64,000 nt of DNA from assembly GCA_002786025.1 (NCBI GenBank), contig NHNW01000008.1, positions 434,001 through 498,000 on the forward strand, written 5' to 3'. Both the position numbers and the translations under genes were made by a program. The notes beneath the pieces were generated by a model that was not told where the DNA came from, made no database searches, and saw only the letters and a list, made by a program, of their open reading frames with translations. Below are positions 11,971 through 22,019 of this stretch, piece by piece (position 1 is the first letter of the stretch; each line of letters begins with the position of its first letter). The stretch is from Zasmidium citrigriseum. Its lineage: Eukaryota > Ascomycota > Dothideomycetes > Mycosphaerellales > Mycosphaerellaceae.

Positions 11971-12595
11971 ATGAAAATCTTCGCCTCGTCACACGAATTC
12001 GACTACTCCTGGGAAGAAGTCAGCACCTGCAACTGGCGGAAATACTGTCCCTGTACGTCCCCATCCTCCTCCCACACCACCAACCCACACCTACTAACCC
12101 TCTTTCGCAGGGAACGACAAATCCACCCACGTAATAGCAGTCGACACCCTCTCCCGCACCCTCTCCCCCAGCACCGGAATCCTCCGCACCGAACGCCTAA
12201 TAACCTGCAAACAATCATGCCCGCAATGGCTCCGCACCTTCCTCGGCGGCCAAGAAACCTCCCTCGTCTACGAAGTCTCCTACGTCGACCCCGCCGCGAA
12301 AAAAGTCACAATGTGCTCGCAGAACATGACGTGGTCGGATCTGCTCTCGGTGCAAGAGACGGTGGTGTATCGCCCGGTACCCGGGGTAAGGGGGAAGACG
12401 GTCTTTGAGCAGAATGCGAAGATTATTGCGCTTTGTGGGGGTTGGCAGAAGATTAAGAATGGGATTGAGGAGTTTACGGTTGAGAGGTTTCGGCAGAATG
12501 CTGCTAAGGGACGGGAGGGGTTTGAGAGGGTGCTTGCGATAAGCCGGGAAGTCTTTGCTGAGGAGAGGAAGAAGAAGGGGCTGCAGGCGATGTAG
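11971..12595 (+). CDS. UPS2: PRELI/MSF1 domain phospholipid transfer protein, Ups2-like
   Basis: Intermembrane-space protein of 188 aa; exons 11971-12052 and 12111-12595, joined by a 58-nt intron with a clear CTAAC branch site. The spliced codon TGG completes the invariant KYCPWNDKSTHV block. Nearly the whole protein is the PRELI/MSF1 domain: MKIFASSHEFDYSWEEV at the start, THVIAVDTLSR, LRTERLITCKQSCPQWL, and the CSQNMTW strand. In yeast, Ups1 and Ups2 act with Mdm35 and shuttle phosphatidic acid or phosphatidylserine across the intermembrane space. The THVIAVD and RLITCKQ..P.W wording and the 'CSQNMTWSDLLSVQETVVY' region fit Ups2/Ups3 better than Ups1. The choice between them is inference. 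Confidence 0.9.
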
Positions 12596-13134
12596 GAATG
12601 GCCTGGTGTGATGACGGGATATGGAGAGGCGATACAACTCGACTCAGACCTGTGCTTTGATTTTTGTTTGATCGTTCTGAGCGAGCGGGATTCGGCGTTG
12701 CATTTGGGTACATGGGGATTGCATTTCGACGGAAAGGATAAAAGGATAAAAGCGGCTGGGTTTGTTTTGATGTGCACATGTTTGACTGACTCGACGGATA
12801 CCCAGCGGGAAGCCTTCACTCGCTTCATTAGATACTTATACAGAAGACCGATACAGTTGTACAGCGAAGACTTTACACGGAAAACCACTTCTTTACCTTG
12901 CATCATGAGCTTTGGGAACGAAGAGGAGGCAGAAAGTAATCTGTAAGAATCGATTCGATAAAACATACTCTTGTACAGTGCTTAGCATGCCCACGATTAG
13001 CGGCAGCGATGTCAATCCAATCCCGTTTCCCTTTCAAACACCCATATCCTTGATTCTCATCTCATCGTAACGCCGCCCGTATGCTGAACAAAGGAGATGG
13101 CAACTCATAACATCAACATTCTCTCGGAACACAA
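12596..13134. other. convergent intergenic spacer
   Basis: About 540 bases between the 3' ends of the Ups2-like gene and the ribonucleotide reductase gene. No feature beyond expected 3' untranslated sequence is visible. Confidence 0.5.
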
Positions 13135-16078
13135 TCAACCGCTGCACATGACACATGCCTCGGGATTCTCTATGCTGCAAGCCAGGACGGCCTCGGCGTA
13201 GATGTCGCCCTCGCGGTCTTTGCTCGAGTCCTGGTTGTCTTCTTCCTGGCTGGCCTTCTTCTCGCCATTGAGGGCTGGCTCTGGAAGCTCCTCCTCCTTA
13301 GGAATAGCCTTGGTGCCGTCAGTGGCAAGGACTTCTGGGCTCTCACCCTCGTCCTGGTCAGCTGGGAAAGGTGGGTTGACGACAGCAGAGGAAGTTCTGC
13401 CGAGCTTCCTCTTCTGCTGCTTGGCCTCAGGCTCTGGAGGTGGCGTGGCAGCAGGCGTGACAACATCCTTGGGCACAGAAGGAGCATCTGGGCTGAGCTG
13501 CTTGTTCTCGTACATTGGCTTGGGAGAAGCAGGCTTGGGCGAGCTGACCGCATTGTACGCGCCAGAGATGTTCCTCTTCTTCAACGCACCGCTCTTCGAC
13601 ACATTCGTATCGGCGACCTTGAGCATCTCCTGGTCGACGGTGAACTGAATGGGTGCAGAGGCAGCCTGCGTGCGGAGGTAGTACATGCCAGTCTTGAGGC
13701 CGAGCTTCCAGCCAGTGAAGTGCATGCTGGTGATCTTGCCCATGGTAGGCTCCTTCATGTGGATGTTCAAGCTCTGAGACTGGTCGATGAAGGCACCACG
13801 GTCAGCAGCCATCTGCACGATCTGACGTTGGCTGATCTCCCAGACGGTCTTGTACAAAGCCTTGATGTCGTCAGGGATGTTAGGGATGCGCTGCACGGAA
13901 CCACCATCGGCGATGATGCGGTTCTTCATGTTCTCAGACCACAGACCACGGTCGACGAGGTCCTTCAAGAGCCATGGGTTGACAACCTGGAACTCGCCAG
14001 CCAGGACACGACGGGAGTAGATATTGCTGGTGTACGGCTCGAAGCACTCGTTGAAGCCCATGATCTGGGAGGTCGAGGCAGTCGGCATGGGGGCGACCAG
14101 GAGGGAGTTGCGAACACCGTGTTCCGCAATCTTCGCCTTCAAGGTGTCCCAGTCCCAGAGGTCGGATGGAGTCACGCCCCACATGTCGTATTGAAGTTCG
14201 CCCTTGGAGACTGGCGAGCCCTCGTACGTCTCGTATGGACCGAGCTTCTCAGCAAGCTCGCACGATGCCTCCAAAGCAGCATGGTAGATAGTCTCGAAGA
14301 TCTGGATGTTGAGGTTGCGAGCCTCAGGCGAGTCGAATGGCATACGCAAAGCCAGGAAAGCATCGGCAAGACCATTGACACCAAGACCAATGGGTCGGTG
14401 ACGGAAGTTGCTCTTCTTGGCCTCTGGCACTGGGTAGTGGTTGACTTCGATGATCTTGTTCAAGTTCTTGGTGACGACCTTGGTGACCTCGTGGAGCTTC
14501 TTGAAGTCGTAAGTCTCGTTCTCGAGATCGACGTAGGTTGGCAGAGCCAAGGAGGCAAGATTGCACACAGCGACCTCGTCGGGAGCAGTGTACTCAATGA
14601 TCTCGGTGCAGAGGTTGGAGCTCTTGATCGTGCCGAGGTTTTTCTGGTTGCTCTTGCGGTTGGCAGCATCCTTGTAGAGAATGTATGGCACGCCAGTCTC
14701 CGTCTGAGCTTCCAAAATGGCGTACCAGATCTTCTGGGCGCGAACAGTCTCGCGACCACGGCCCTCACGCTCGTATCGCTCGTAGAGCTCCTCGAACTCC
14801 TCGCCATAGACATCGGCGAGACCAGGGCACTCATTCGGGCACATCAGGGTCCACTCAGCGTTGGCCTCGACACGCTTCATGAAGAGGTCGGGAATCCAAA
14901 GGGCGTAGAAGAGGTCGCGAGCACGAACTTCTTCCTTGCCGTGATTCTTGCGGAGATCCATGAAGGCAAGCACATCGGCGTGCCATGGCTCAAGGTAGAT
15001 GGCGAATGCACCTGGACGCTTGTTGCCACCCTGGTCCACGTAGCGAGCAGTGTTGTTGTACACTCGCAGCATGGGCACCAGTCCGTTGGATGTGCCGTTG
15101 GTGCCGCCAATGTAGGAGCCAGTTGCGCGGATGCGGTGCACGTTGAGGCCAATGCCACCGGCATTCTTGGAGATCATGGCACAGGTCTTGAGAGTGTCGT
15201 AGATACCCTCAATGCTGTCGTCCTTCATGTCGATCAAAAAGCAAGAGGCCAGCTGGGCCTGAGGAGTTCCAGCGCTGAAGAGTGTGGGCGAGGCGTGGGT
15301 GAAGTACTTGAGAGACATGTAGTTGTACGTCTCAATGGCGCCTTCAATATCCTCGCCGTGAATTCCAACAGCCACACGCATGATCATCTGCTGCGGTCGC
15401 TCAGCAACCTTGCCATCAATGCGGAGCAGGTATGATCGCTCCAACGTCTTGAAGCCGAAGTATTGGTAGTTGAAGTCGCGGTCGTAGACAATCGCAGAGT
15501 TCAACTCATCGGCGTGCTTCATGATAATGTTGTATGTGTATTCCGAAATCATCGGCGCAGCCTTCTTGTTCTTGGGGTTTATGTAGTGGTAGAGGTCGGA
15601 GACGACAGCAGAGAACTGCTTCTTTGTCTGCTTGTGGAGGTTGGAGACGGCGATACGCGCAGCGAGGATGGCATAGTCAGGATGTGTGACGGTCATGTAT
15701 GCGGCAGTCTCGGCGGCCTTTGAAGAAGGTCAGTCATGATCAATTTGTCGCGTCCGTGTCGCGTGACTTACGAGATCGTCGAGCTGGACGGTGGTGACAC
15801 CTTGATATACGCCGTTGATCACCTTCATGGTAATGGCGGCGGGATCGACATGCTCTGGGTCGAGGCCATAGCAGAGCCTCGACACACGAGCTGTGATCTT
15901 GTCAAACTGGACGCGTTCCTTACGGCCATCTGCGAGGCGTGTCAGTAAGGCAGTGGGAGGCGGGGAGAGTGTGTCTTTGTTGGAGGTGGTGGCGATAGTC
16001 GGCGGTGTGGTGCTAAAGCCATTGCTCAAGGCGTATCTGCAAGGATATCTTGTACATACCTCGCTTGTGGACGAACAT
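13135..16078 (-). CDS. RNR1: ribonucleoside-diphosphate reductase large subunit
   Basis: Class I reductase large chain that makes deoxyribonucleotides with an Rnr2-type radical subunit; 919 aa. Exons on the minus strand are 16078-16060, 15929-15772 and 15717-13135, with introns of 130 and 54 nt. The spliced start [17 protein letters not shown] opens the ATP-cone (about 1-90). The catalytic barrel carries SCFL, NLCTEI and AVCNLASL, the equivalents of yeast C218, C428 (radical) and C443, and the substrate loop [19 protein letters not shown] Ser/Pro/Lys-rich linker of about 100 residues leads to the C-terminal CVMCSG cysteine pair that re-reduces the active site. All key residues are present. 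An ACGCGT box lies 260 bp upstream. Confidence 0.97.
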
Positions 16079-16337
16079 CTTCGTCTATGGCAGCGAGGTC
16101 GACCTCGAGCTGCGGGTGGTTCTGCTGGGGTATCTGATTGATGTCTTGCCGACGAAGATTCTGATGGCAAGATAGAAGACGTCAAGCTCGAGTCAACAAG
16201 CTTGAGAAACGGCGGCAGAAGAGGAGGGAATGGTGGTGGTGTGGGCGAAGGACAAGGCGATGCCGGACGAAGATATAGAGGGTGGTGTTTGGAAAAGCAC
16301 GGGCGTGGAAACCGCGTCTCTTGCCTGGCGCGCGTTC

Positions 16338-16343
16338 ACGCGT
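16338..16343. promoter_or_regulatory. MluI cell-cycle box upstream of RNR1
   Basis: Palindromic ACGCGT, 260 bp upstream of the RNR1 start codon and preceded at 16326 by a GGCGCGCG block. ACGCGT is the core site of the MBF complex (Swi6/Mbp1), which drives G1/S expression of ribonucleotide reductase in yeasts. Function here is inferred from the site and the gene. Confidence 0.5.
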
Positions 16344-17299
16344 CGCCGCCTTTAATTACATCAGCAGCCCGCCTAGCGCGAGATTCACGTGGTGGGGTGT
16401 GCTTGGCGGCGGAAATTCTTTCACTTCATCCCATCCGCCTTCCTCCATCATACGACATCCCACATCCAACCTGTACACCGCTACCATCCGACACCAGTCA
16501 TGCGACTCAAGTATCCAGGAAATCGGATCTGCGTGGCCTGCTTGCAAGCAACACGCTGTCGCTGGTGCGACAAGCTCATTGTCGCAGGCCACGTCCGGTC
16601 CTGATTGGCGAATGTCGCGTATGCCTTGAGCGTCTGTCTCAACCGCGACAATGCGAATGCGCTGCATGACATCGAAGGAATTTGTTGCGAAAACGTGTCG
16701 GGCGCATCCAACTCGTCGATGCCGTACACAGACGGCACTGGCGAAACCCCGACTTTCTTCTTCAGACACCCCATCTGCAGGACAGGCGGTAGTAGGATTC
16801 GGCTCTTTCGAAGACTTGGCGGCCTCGACTCTCCCACAGCCACGAGTTCAATCTGTAGCCTAGATCGACCAAACCGGTCTGCCAAGACCCATCTCACTTC
16901 GTGTTGCAGTGTCCGAGCCTGGCCATGAGGACTTTGCGTCAATTTGATGAGATACATACCTTCGTATGATGCGGCGTGCTGTGAAAGCCTTGCGCGTGGC
17001 AGCAACACGACTTGCCTGACGGTCTCAATGTGGAGGGGCCATCTCCGTCAAAGAGTTTCCGGGTCATGAGCTCTTTCTTTGATCGCTGGCTTGGTGTTCA
17101 CCATGCTTCGAGAAACCGCTCTTCTTTGAACGGCCTGTCTATGTCCCACTGTTTGGCCACTTCGAGAGTCGTAGCTCCAAAGAACCTGTTCCTTTGCTGT
17201 CGGTAGCTTCGGTGTCAAAGGAAGGTATTTCAGACTTTCTTCTGCTGCTCCTCTTGTTGCTGTTACTACCTTCTCCATCTAGCTAAGTGTTTTTCGAGC
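16344..17299. other. intergenic, no callable gene
   Basis: Overlapping frames of 100-175 codons exist on both strands but share no motif, and I could not build a spliced gene. The last 250 bases probably hold the promoter and leader of the truncated oxygenase copy. Confidence 0.45.
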
Positions 17300-17746
17300 A
17301 TGTCCTCTTCTTTGACCCATATCTCCGAGGATGCCATTATTCTTGACATCAAACAGGCGCTAGCAGACGATGCTGGTCCAGCTACATTCGCAATCGGCGG
17401 CAGCGTTCACGTGAGGCAAAAGAGCCGTACGGGCGAAAGTATTCATGTACCACCGATTCAAATACGGTTTGGTGCCAGTGGAAATGGTCAGACGTTGACT
17501 ATCCCACTTCCCCCGGGTCACGACACTTCTCCGGAGCTCGAAAGTCTTCTGGCGGCCTGCGAGAGAGTCACGCTCGGCGAAGCAAGACATAACGCAGCGA
17601 CAACGGCCCAACGTGGATGCTTCGCTCCCAGCGCAACTTTCAGCAAGCAGCTGGACCCCAGCAAGCACCTGCAACCTCGAACAAATGAAAGCGACCTTCG
17701 CACCTGCCGTGAACCTTCGTCTGGTCCCTTCCTGGAGCTAGACTGA
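17300..17746 (+). pseudogene. truncated paralogue of the adjacent 2OG-Fe(II) oxygenase
   Basis: A 148-codon frame whose first ~105 residues match the N-terminus of the intact oxygenase at 18114. Shared features are MxSSL..., AII.DI, IRFG.SG.G..LT.PLP and TSPELE.LLAAC. Homology fades after the GEARHN stretch and the frame ends before any of the iron-binding residues. It therefore cannot be an active oxygenase. An insertion of about 10 residues (around HVRQKSRTGESIHVPP) distinguishes it from the neighbour. It may be a relic of tandem duplication or a short expressed protein; the normal start context and lack of internal stops leave both open. Confidence 0.6.
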
Positions 17747-18040
17747 GCTAAGAAGCTGGGAAGAGCAAGAGTAGAAAGCTAAAGCAAGTGAAGCAAGGAA
17801 GCTAGGGAAAATGAAGCTAGGACCCTACAAAGAGTGAAGACAGGAAATTGGAAAGAATGAGGATAACCGGCCTTGGAGAGTAAATGTGGGAAAATGTGAA
17901 AAGTGAGTCTCGAAGCTGCGCAGACTGAAGCTAGGAGTTACAAAGAGTGAAGGTGGGAACCGTGAAAAGTGAAGCTAAGGAGTGTCAAATTGTAAAGCAT
18001 GTGAAAGTTGAAGTGAAGCGCAAGGTAAGGCTTGGCGTTG
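17747..18040 (+). repeat. purine-rich tract with degenerate 114-bp repeat
   Basis: The spacer between the two oxygenase copies is strongly A+G-biased on the plus strand. It contains the motif GAAGCTAGGA at 17813 and again at 17927 (period 114), each followed by ACAAAGAGTGAAG. GTGAAAAGTGA also recurs (about 17896 and 17961), and shorter GAAGCTA/GCAAG words occur throughout. No coding frame runs through it. Confidence 0.6.
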
Positions 18041-18113
18041 GAAGAAAACAACAACAAACCGCCGCTCTCTCTCCTTCCGTTTGCTCAACGCCACGCCACC
18101 CAGCCGCCGCACA

Positions 18114-19580
18114 ATGCCTTCGTCTCTGTCCGCCACCACGGAGAACGCCATCATCTCTGATATTCAGAGATCCCTTTCTAATGAATCTCGCAGAGCGACC
18201 TATGCCGGTGGAGGCAAGATTGAGCTTCTCGACGCCCTAGTCAGCATCCGTTTTGGCGAGAGCGGCAAGGGCTTCCACCTCACGCTTCCGCTCCCTGGCC
18301 AGACATCTCCCGAGCTCGAACAACTACTGGCGGCCTGTTCACCTGCCTCCTTCGGTCGTGGGAACGAGGATGTTCACGACGAGACGTATCGCAAGGCTGG
18401 CAAGCTCGAACCCACAGCCTTTGACACCTCCTTCTGCCCCTACAACGCCGGCATCATCAACGAGATCCAGCAGCTTCTGCTGCCCTATCGCTTGCTGAAG
18501 GAGGGCGATCGCGGCGTCCGCGCTGAGCTGTACAAGCTGAACGTCTACAGTGCGCCAGGTGGAATGTTCAAGCCACACGTCGATACCCCGAGGAGCGAGA
18601 AGCAGATTGGAAGCCTGGTTGTAGCCTTGCCAGTCCAGCATGAAGGTATCTGCATCCATCCTACCTTCATATCTGGTAGAGCGATTCTCTAACTCTGTTT
18701 GTAGGTGGCCAGCTCATCGTACGGCACGGAGAGAACAGCATCGAGCCAGAGGTAGTCTTCGACTGGTCCAAGGCCTCCAGCACTCCAACCATCCAGTGGG
18801 CCGCTTTCTACTCCGACTGCGAGCACGAGGTCCTTCCAGTCACCTCTGGCCACCGCCTTACCCTAACCTACAATCTCTACGAGACGATCGCAAGCGGCCA
18901 TCTCGCCGGCCAGAACACCTCCCTCGACGCCACGAAGCTTCCTCTCTACAAACCCTTGAGCGACGCCCTGAAGTCCCCGAGCTTCTTCGCCAACGGCCGC
19001 GTCCTCGCTGTGTACCTCTCCCATGACTACGCCCACACCTCTGACGCCTCAAGATTCCTCCCCGGCTCGCTCAAAGGCTCCGACATGGTGCTCTACGAAG
19101 TCGCCAAAGCGCTCAAGCTGGAGGTCCACCTGCGGCCGATGTACGACCACATACCAGAGAGTTTCCCGTACGATTCTCAGCAGATGGAGGACTACGAGTG
19201 GCAGTACAAGCTTTTGGGCGACAAGTTTCGAGGTTTGACGAAGGGAATGGATTGTCCGTATCAGGAGTGGGTCGAGGAAGATATGCGGTACAGCATGAAT
19301 GTCCAGGACGAGTGGCGGTACGACAAGGTGACTTGGCTGAACTACCCAAAGCCAAACACGGAGAAGGCTCAGGTTGCTCAGATCATTGTGGTGAGTTTCT
19401 CAAGATCCATAGCCGAATACCATGCTAATGATTTCGCAGTACGGCAACGACAAAGGAACCAAGTTCAGATATACGAGAGCGGTCATGCTTATCAAGATTC
19501 CATCATATGCTGCTCGCGGCAGAGAGCCTCCAGAAGGCCAGGCCGTCTTCGAGGGATTGGGACCGCAGCTATGGCCTTGA
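18114..19580 (+). CDS. 2-oxoglutarate/Fe(II)-dependent oxygenase (prolyl-hydroxylase-like)
   Basis: Cytosolic-looking protein of 452 aa in three exons (18114-18645, 18705-19390, 19440-19580). Introns are 59 and 49 nt and the frame is kept. The double-stranded beta-helix core has the full facial triad and co-substrate arginine: PHVDTPR gives H155 and D157, YSDCEHEV gives H218, and GHRLTLTYNLY gives R228. The fungal family with this DCEHEV..VTSG.RLTLTYNL signature is usually annotated as prolyl 4-hydroxylase-like, but its substrate is not known to me. There is no signal peptide. The N-terminal 110 residues are shared with the truncated copy just upstream. The C-terminal ~200 residues carry no recognisable domain. 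Confidence 0.82.
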
Positions 19581-20469
19581 GCGTCGTCGGTGGGGAAGGC
19601 TCGAAGCAATTGGTTCTCTCTCTCCGTCTAAGGAGCGTTTATCATGTAGCAAGCTCGAGTGCATTGGCTCGGTAGCCGGCACCAATCACGGAGAGAGACC
19701 GAGAAAGACTATGATACGGACTCATTGACCTAAGACATGCCCTCCTTTCGTGCAGCTCCACTTTCAATTCCACGGTCATCTTCGCGGCCTGAGCATTGTT
19801 CAAACACATATCATCGGTGTACGCACTCTACCTTTCTACACATATCTGACTTCACGAAAACAGGTGATGTGTCTCTGCATCAAGTGCCTTCCTGCCTTGA
19901 ACAGGCATCTCCTTCCTCATCGTCACTGCTCCAAATGTTGGTAATTGCAGTCCGTGCACGTTCACATGCGAAGCACAGACCCTCCGTCCAAAATGTAAAA
20001 TACCCCCTCGTATCGTACTCAGCTTTCTTTCTACAACAGTGGTGACAAGAAGGATGGAGGTGGGTGGCCCCTGGCCCCCCCCGCTCCAGGACGGCGCTCC
20101 TGGGCCGTGTCAAGCGCTGCCAGTTGGAATGAATCTGTCCAGGAAGAGACCAAGAGCCCCCGGAGGACAGTTTCACACATGTGAGCGTTATACGCTCAAT
20201 GCCCTTACTTAGGCGTAGTGAAAGATGCTTTCTTCATGTTGAAATTGATCGATCTCGGAAAGCAGTTTAAGGGGCTGTGGCGGGAAGAAAGCAGATTGAA
20301 AGCCATAGGCAGACTTGACTTGAAGGAGATAGACTTGACGTTGTACTTGAGGTTCACATGATCTTTCTTCGAGCGCAGTATTTCCCCTGTGCGTTTGAGA
20401 GCCATTTTGAGATTGATCTCACCTACAGAGATGACCTCGCTTGAGATATTCACTTGCAATGAGAGGTCG
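19581..20469. other. intergenic, no callable gene
   Basis: 3' flank of the oxygenase and the sequence up to the catalase-like fragment. A run of G/C (around 20075-20100) is the only composition change. Nothing codes convincingly. Confidence 0.5.
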
Positions 20470-20700
20470 TCAAGGAATCTCCTCAAACATTTTGACGATC
20501 TCGACCCTCACCGCATCGATCCTCTCTCTTTCCCTCACACTTGGCCTAGACGACTCCCTCCTCAACGATTCATTCATCCTAACGACCATGACTCTCCAAC
20601 CGTTTCCATACATTCAAACTCGTCCATTCATCCCAAAGAGCCGCTCTCGGACCATCATAGACATCTTGTGGCTTCCACCAAAAAGCTCAACATAGAGCTA
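20470..20700 (-). pseudogene. decayed 3' fragment of a catalase-like gene
   Basis: The minus strand matches the last ~65 codons of the intact catalase-like gene at 22020-23096. One frame reads DVYDGPRAALWDEWTSLNVW (intact: DVFDGARRAFWDDRMSLNVW). After a frameshift, another frame reads SVREREIRID-like sequence through VEIVKMFEEIP to a TGA at the same place as the intact VKDVREIP stop. Everything upstream of that segment is missing. It is a partial duplication broken by truncation and at least one indel. The plus-strand reading frame across it is a shadow. Confidence 0.75.
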
Positions 20701-20727
20701 TGCTCAAGTCAGACTTCCTGATCGTGT

Positions 20728-21597
20728 TCATTTGAATGCCTGCTCCCAATCCTCTCTAGAATCCTCAATTCGTTCCATAAACTCATCAATAAAGCGAATA
20801 GCTTCCCGACGGCGGAACTCATCTGGCCATCCATACTCCCGATAGACCTGCCTGACGAATTGCCAATCCAGATCAGTGCCCCATTTCTCAGTCTGAGCTC
20901 GGATCTCTTCTTCAGTAATAGTTCTATCCAACTCCGGCACTCTCTCCACTTCTGCAGTTTCTCTTCCAGGACAAGGGATCAGCTTCAGGGCTCTAAATTC
21001 CGCTTTGAGATCCTCAAAGAATCTCCTGACATTGACAGGCGACACAATATCGGCACGAATCATCTCCTCCGTGATCTCGCCGTGCACGACATCGAGGATG
21101 AAGGTTCGACCGTAGCTTTCGTAGCCCCCGGCGATCGTCAATAGGTCCGAGTCCTTCACAGCCCGGTCTTCGTCCGCTAAATTGGCGACGATGTAGTCCA
21201 GCATGTCATGCTCCATCTGCGCCAGACCCTGGCGTTCAGGGTCCGTGTAGTCGATCAAGCGGGACTTGTAGTGGATGTGGGTAGATGGCTCGGTCTTCTG
21301 GAAGTAAGGCAAGTGCCTCATGAGGTCGACTACTTCTCCTGATTTGCTGTCAACGATGGCGGCGGGCAAAGCTGCCGTGTCCCAGCCTTCGGGCGGTGGC
21401 AGTTTGAGATCGGCCGGATCGTAATGGAGCGTCGCAAGGAATCTGTAGAGGTCTGTGAAGATTGTGGCTAGCTCTTGAGTGGTATATGGATACTGATCGT
21501 CGCTCGTATCGCCATCTTGGTCCGGTTCCTCGTCAAACTCAGGATTGTGCTGGTAGACACTTGCCAGGTGCTCATTCTCCCCCGGATCGCCCATCAT
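20728..21597 (-). CDS. hypothetical protein
   Basis: Single-exon frame of 289 aa starting MMGDPGENEH. It is acidic and soluble, with no signal peptide or membrane segment. An acidic N-terminus (EFDEEPDQDGDTSDD) is followed by a mainly helical body with motifs ELATIFTDLYRFLATLHYDP and VVDLMRHLPYF. The RHLPYF element recurs in fungal proteins of unknown function, so I take this as a conserved fungal orphan family. It lies between the catalase-like gene fragment and the intact catalase-like gene on the same strand and may have been carried along in the duplication. No function can be proposed. Confidence 0.65.
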   Translation of the reverse strand: MMGDPGENEHLASVYQHNPEFDEEPDQDGDTSDDQYPYTTQELATIFTDLYRFLATLHYDPADLKLPPPEGWDTAALPAAIVDSKSGEVVDLMRHLPYFQKTEPSTHIHYKSRLIDYTDPERQGLAQMEHDMLDYIVANLADEDRAVKDSDLLTIAGGYESYGRTFILDVVHGEITEEMIRADIVSPVNVRRFFEDLKAEFRALKLIPCPGRETAEVERVPELDRTITEEEIRAQTEKWGTDLDWQFVRQVYREYGWPDEFRRREAIRFIDEFMERIEDSREDWEQAFK

Positions 21598-22019
21598 AGG
21601 TCAGAACTATGATTGCTTAGATACTCAAGCTGAAGAAGAGGCTCAGAGTGAGGAGCCGAGGTGCACTAGATATAGTGGTGTTCGTTGAAGTAGGAATGAT
21701 GAGGAGGTATAGGCTGAGAAGTGACGTCCGAGACGACTTCAGGTGCAAATGCGAGCTTAATCGGGCAAGCCGTGCGCACTCTGCAATGGAAATGTCTATG
21801 GGATTTGCTGGAAGCAAGGAGGTGCCGACCGCCTCCGGAAGGAACTATTAAAGAGGACTTTTCTGGACTAACCGGCGTGGAAGGATATGATTCGAACGCC
21901 AAATCGCACTTGAGTGTGGCATTTCCTCTTTGCTGCATCAGGCTTGATCCCGAATCTTCTATTAGACATAGCCCCTTGCCAGCATGTGCCTCAAGTGTGT
22001 ACCTGAAATGAAGACCAGC
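21598..22019. other. intergenic, no callable gene
   Basis: 420 bases between the start of the hypothetical gene and the stop of the catalase-like gene. No feature recognised; presumably promoter of the former and terminator of the latter. Confidence 0.45.

Noticed and set aside
13720..15435. 571-codon open frame on the plus strand
   Set aside because: Exact antisense shadow of the ribonucleotide reductase coding sequence; Val/Leu/Asp-rich composition reflects the opposite strand's codon bias.
16500..16604. 34-codon ORF with two CXXC pairs
   Set aside because: Too short, no conservation evidence, lies in a region of random overlapping frames; probably coincidence.
21880..21905. GATTCGAAC-like tRNA T-loop
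   Set aside because: No acceptor or anticodon stem could be folded around it.
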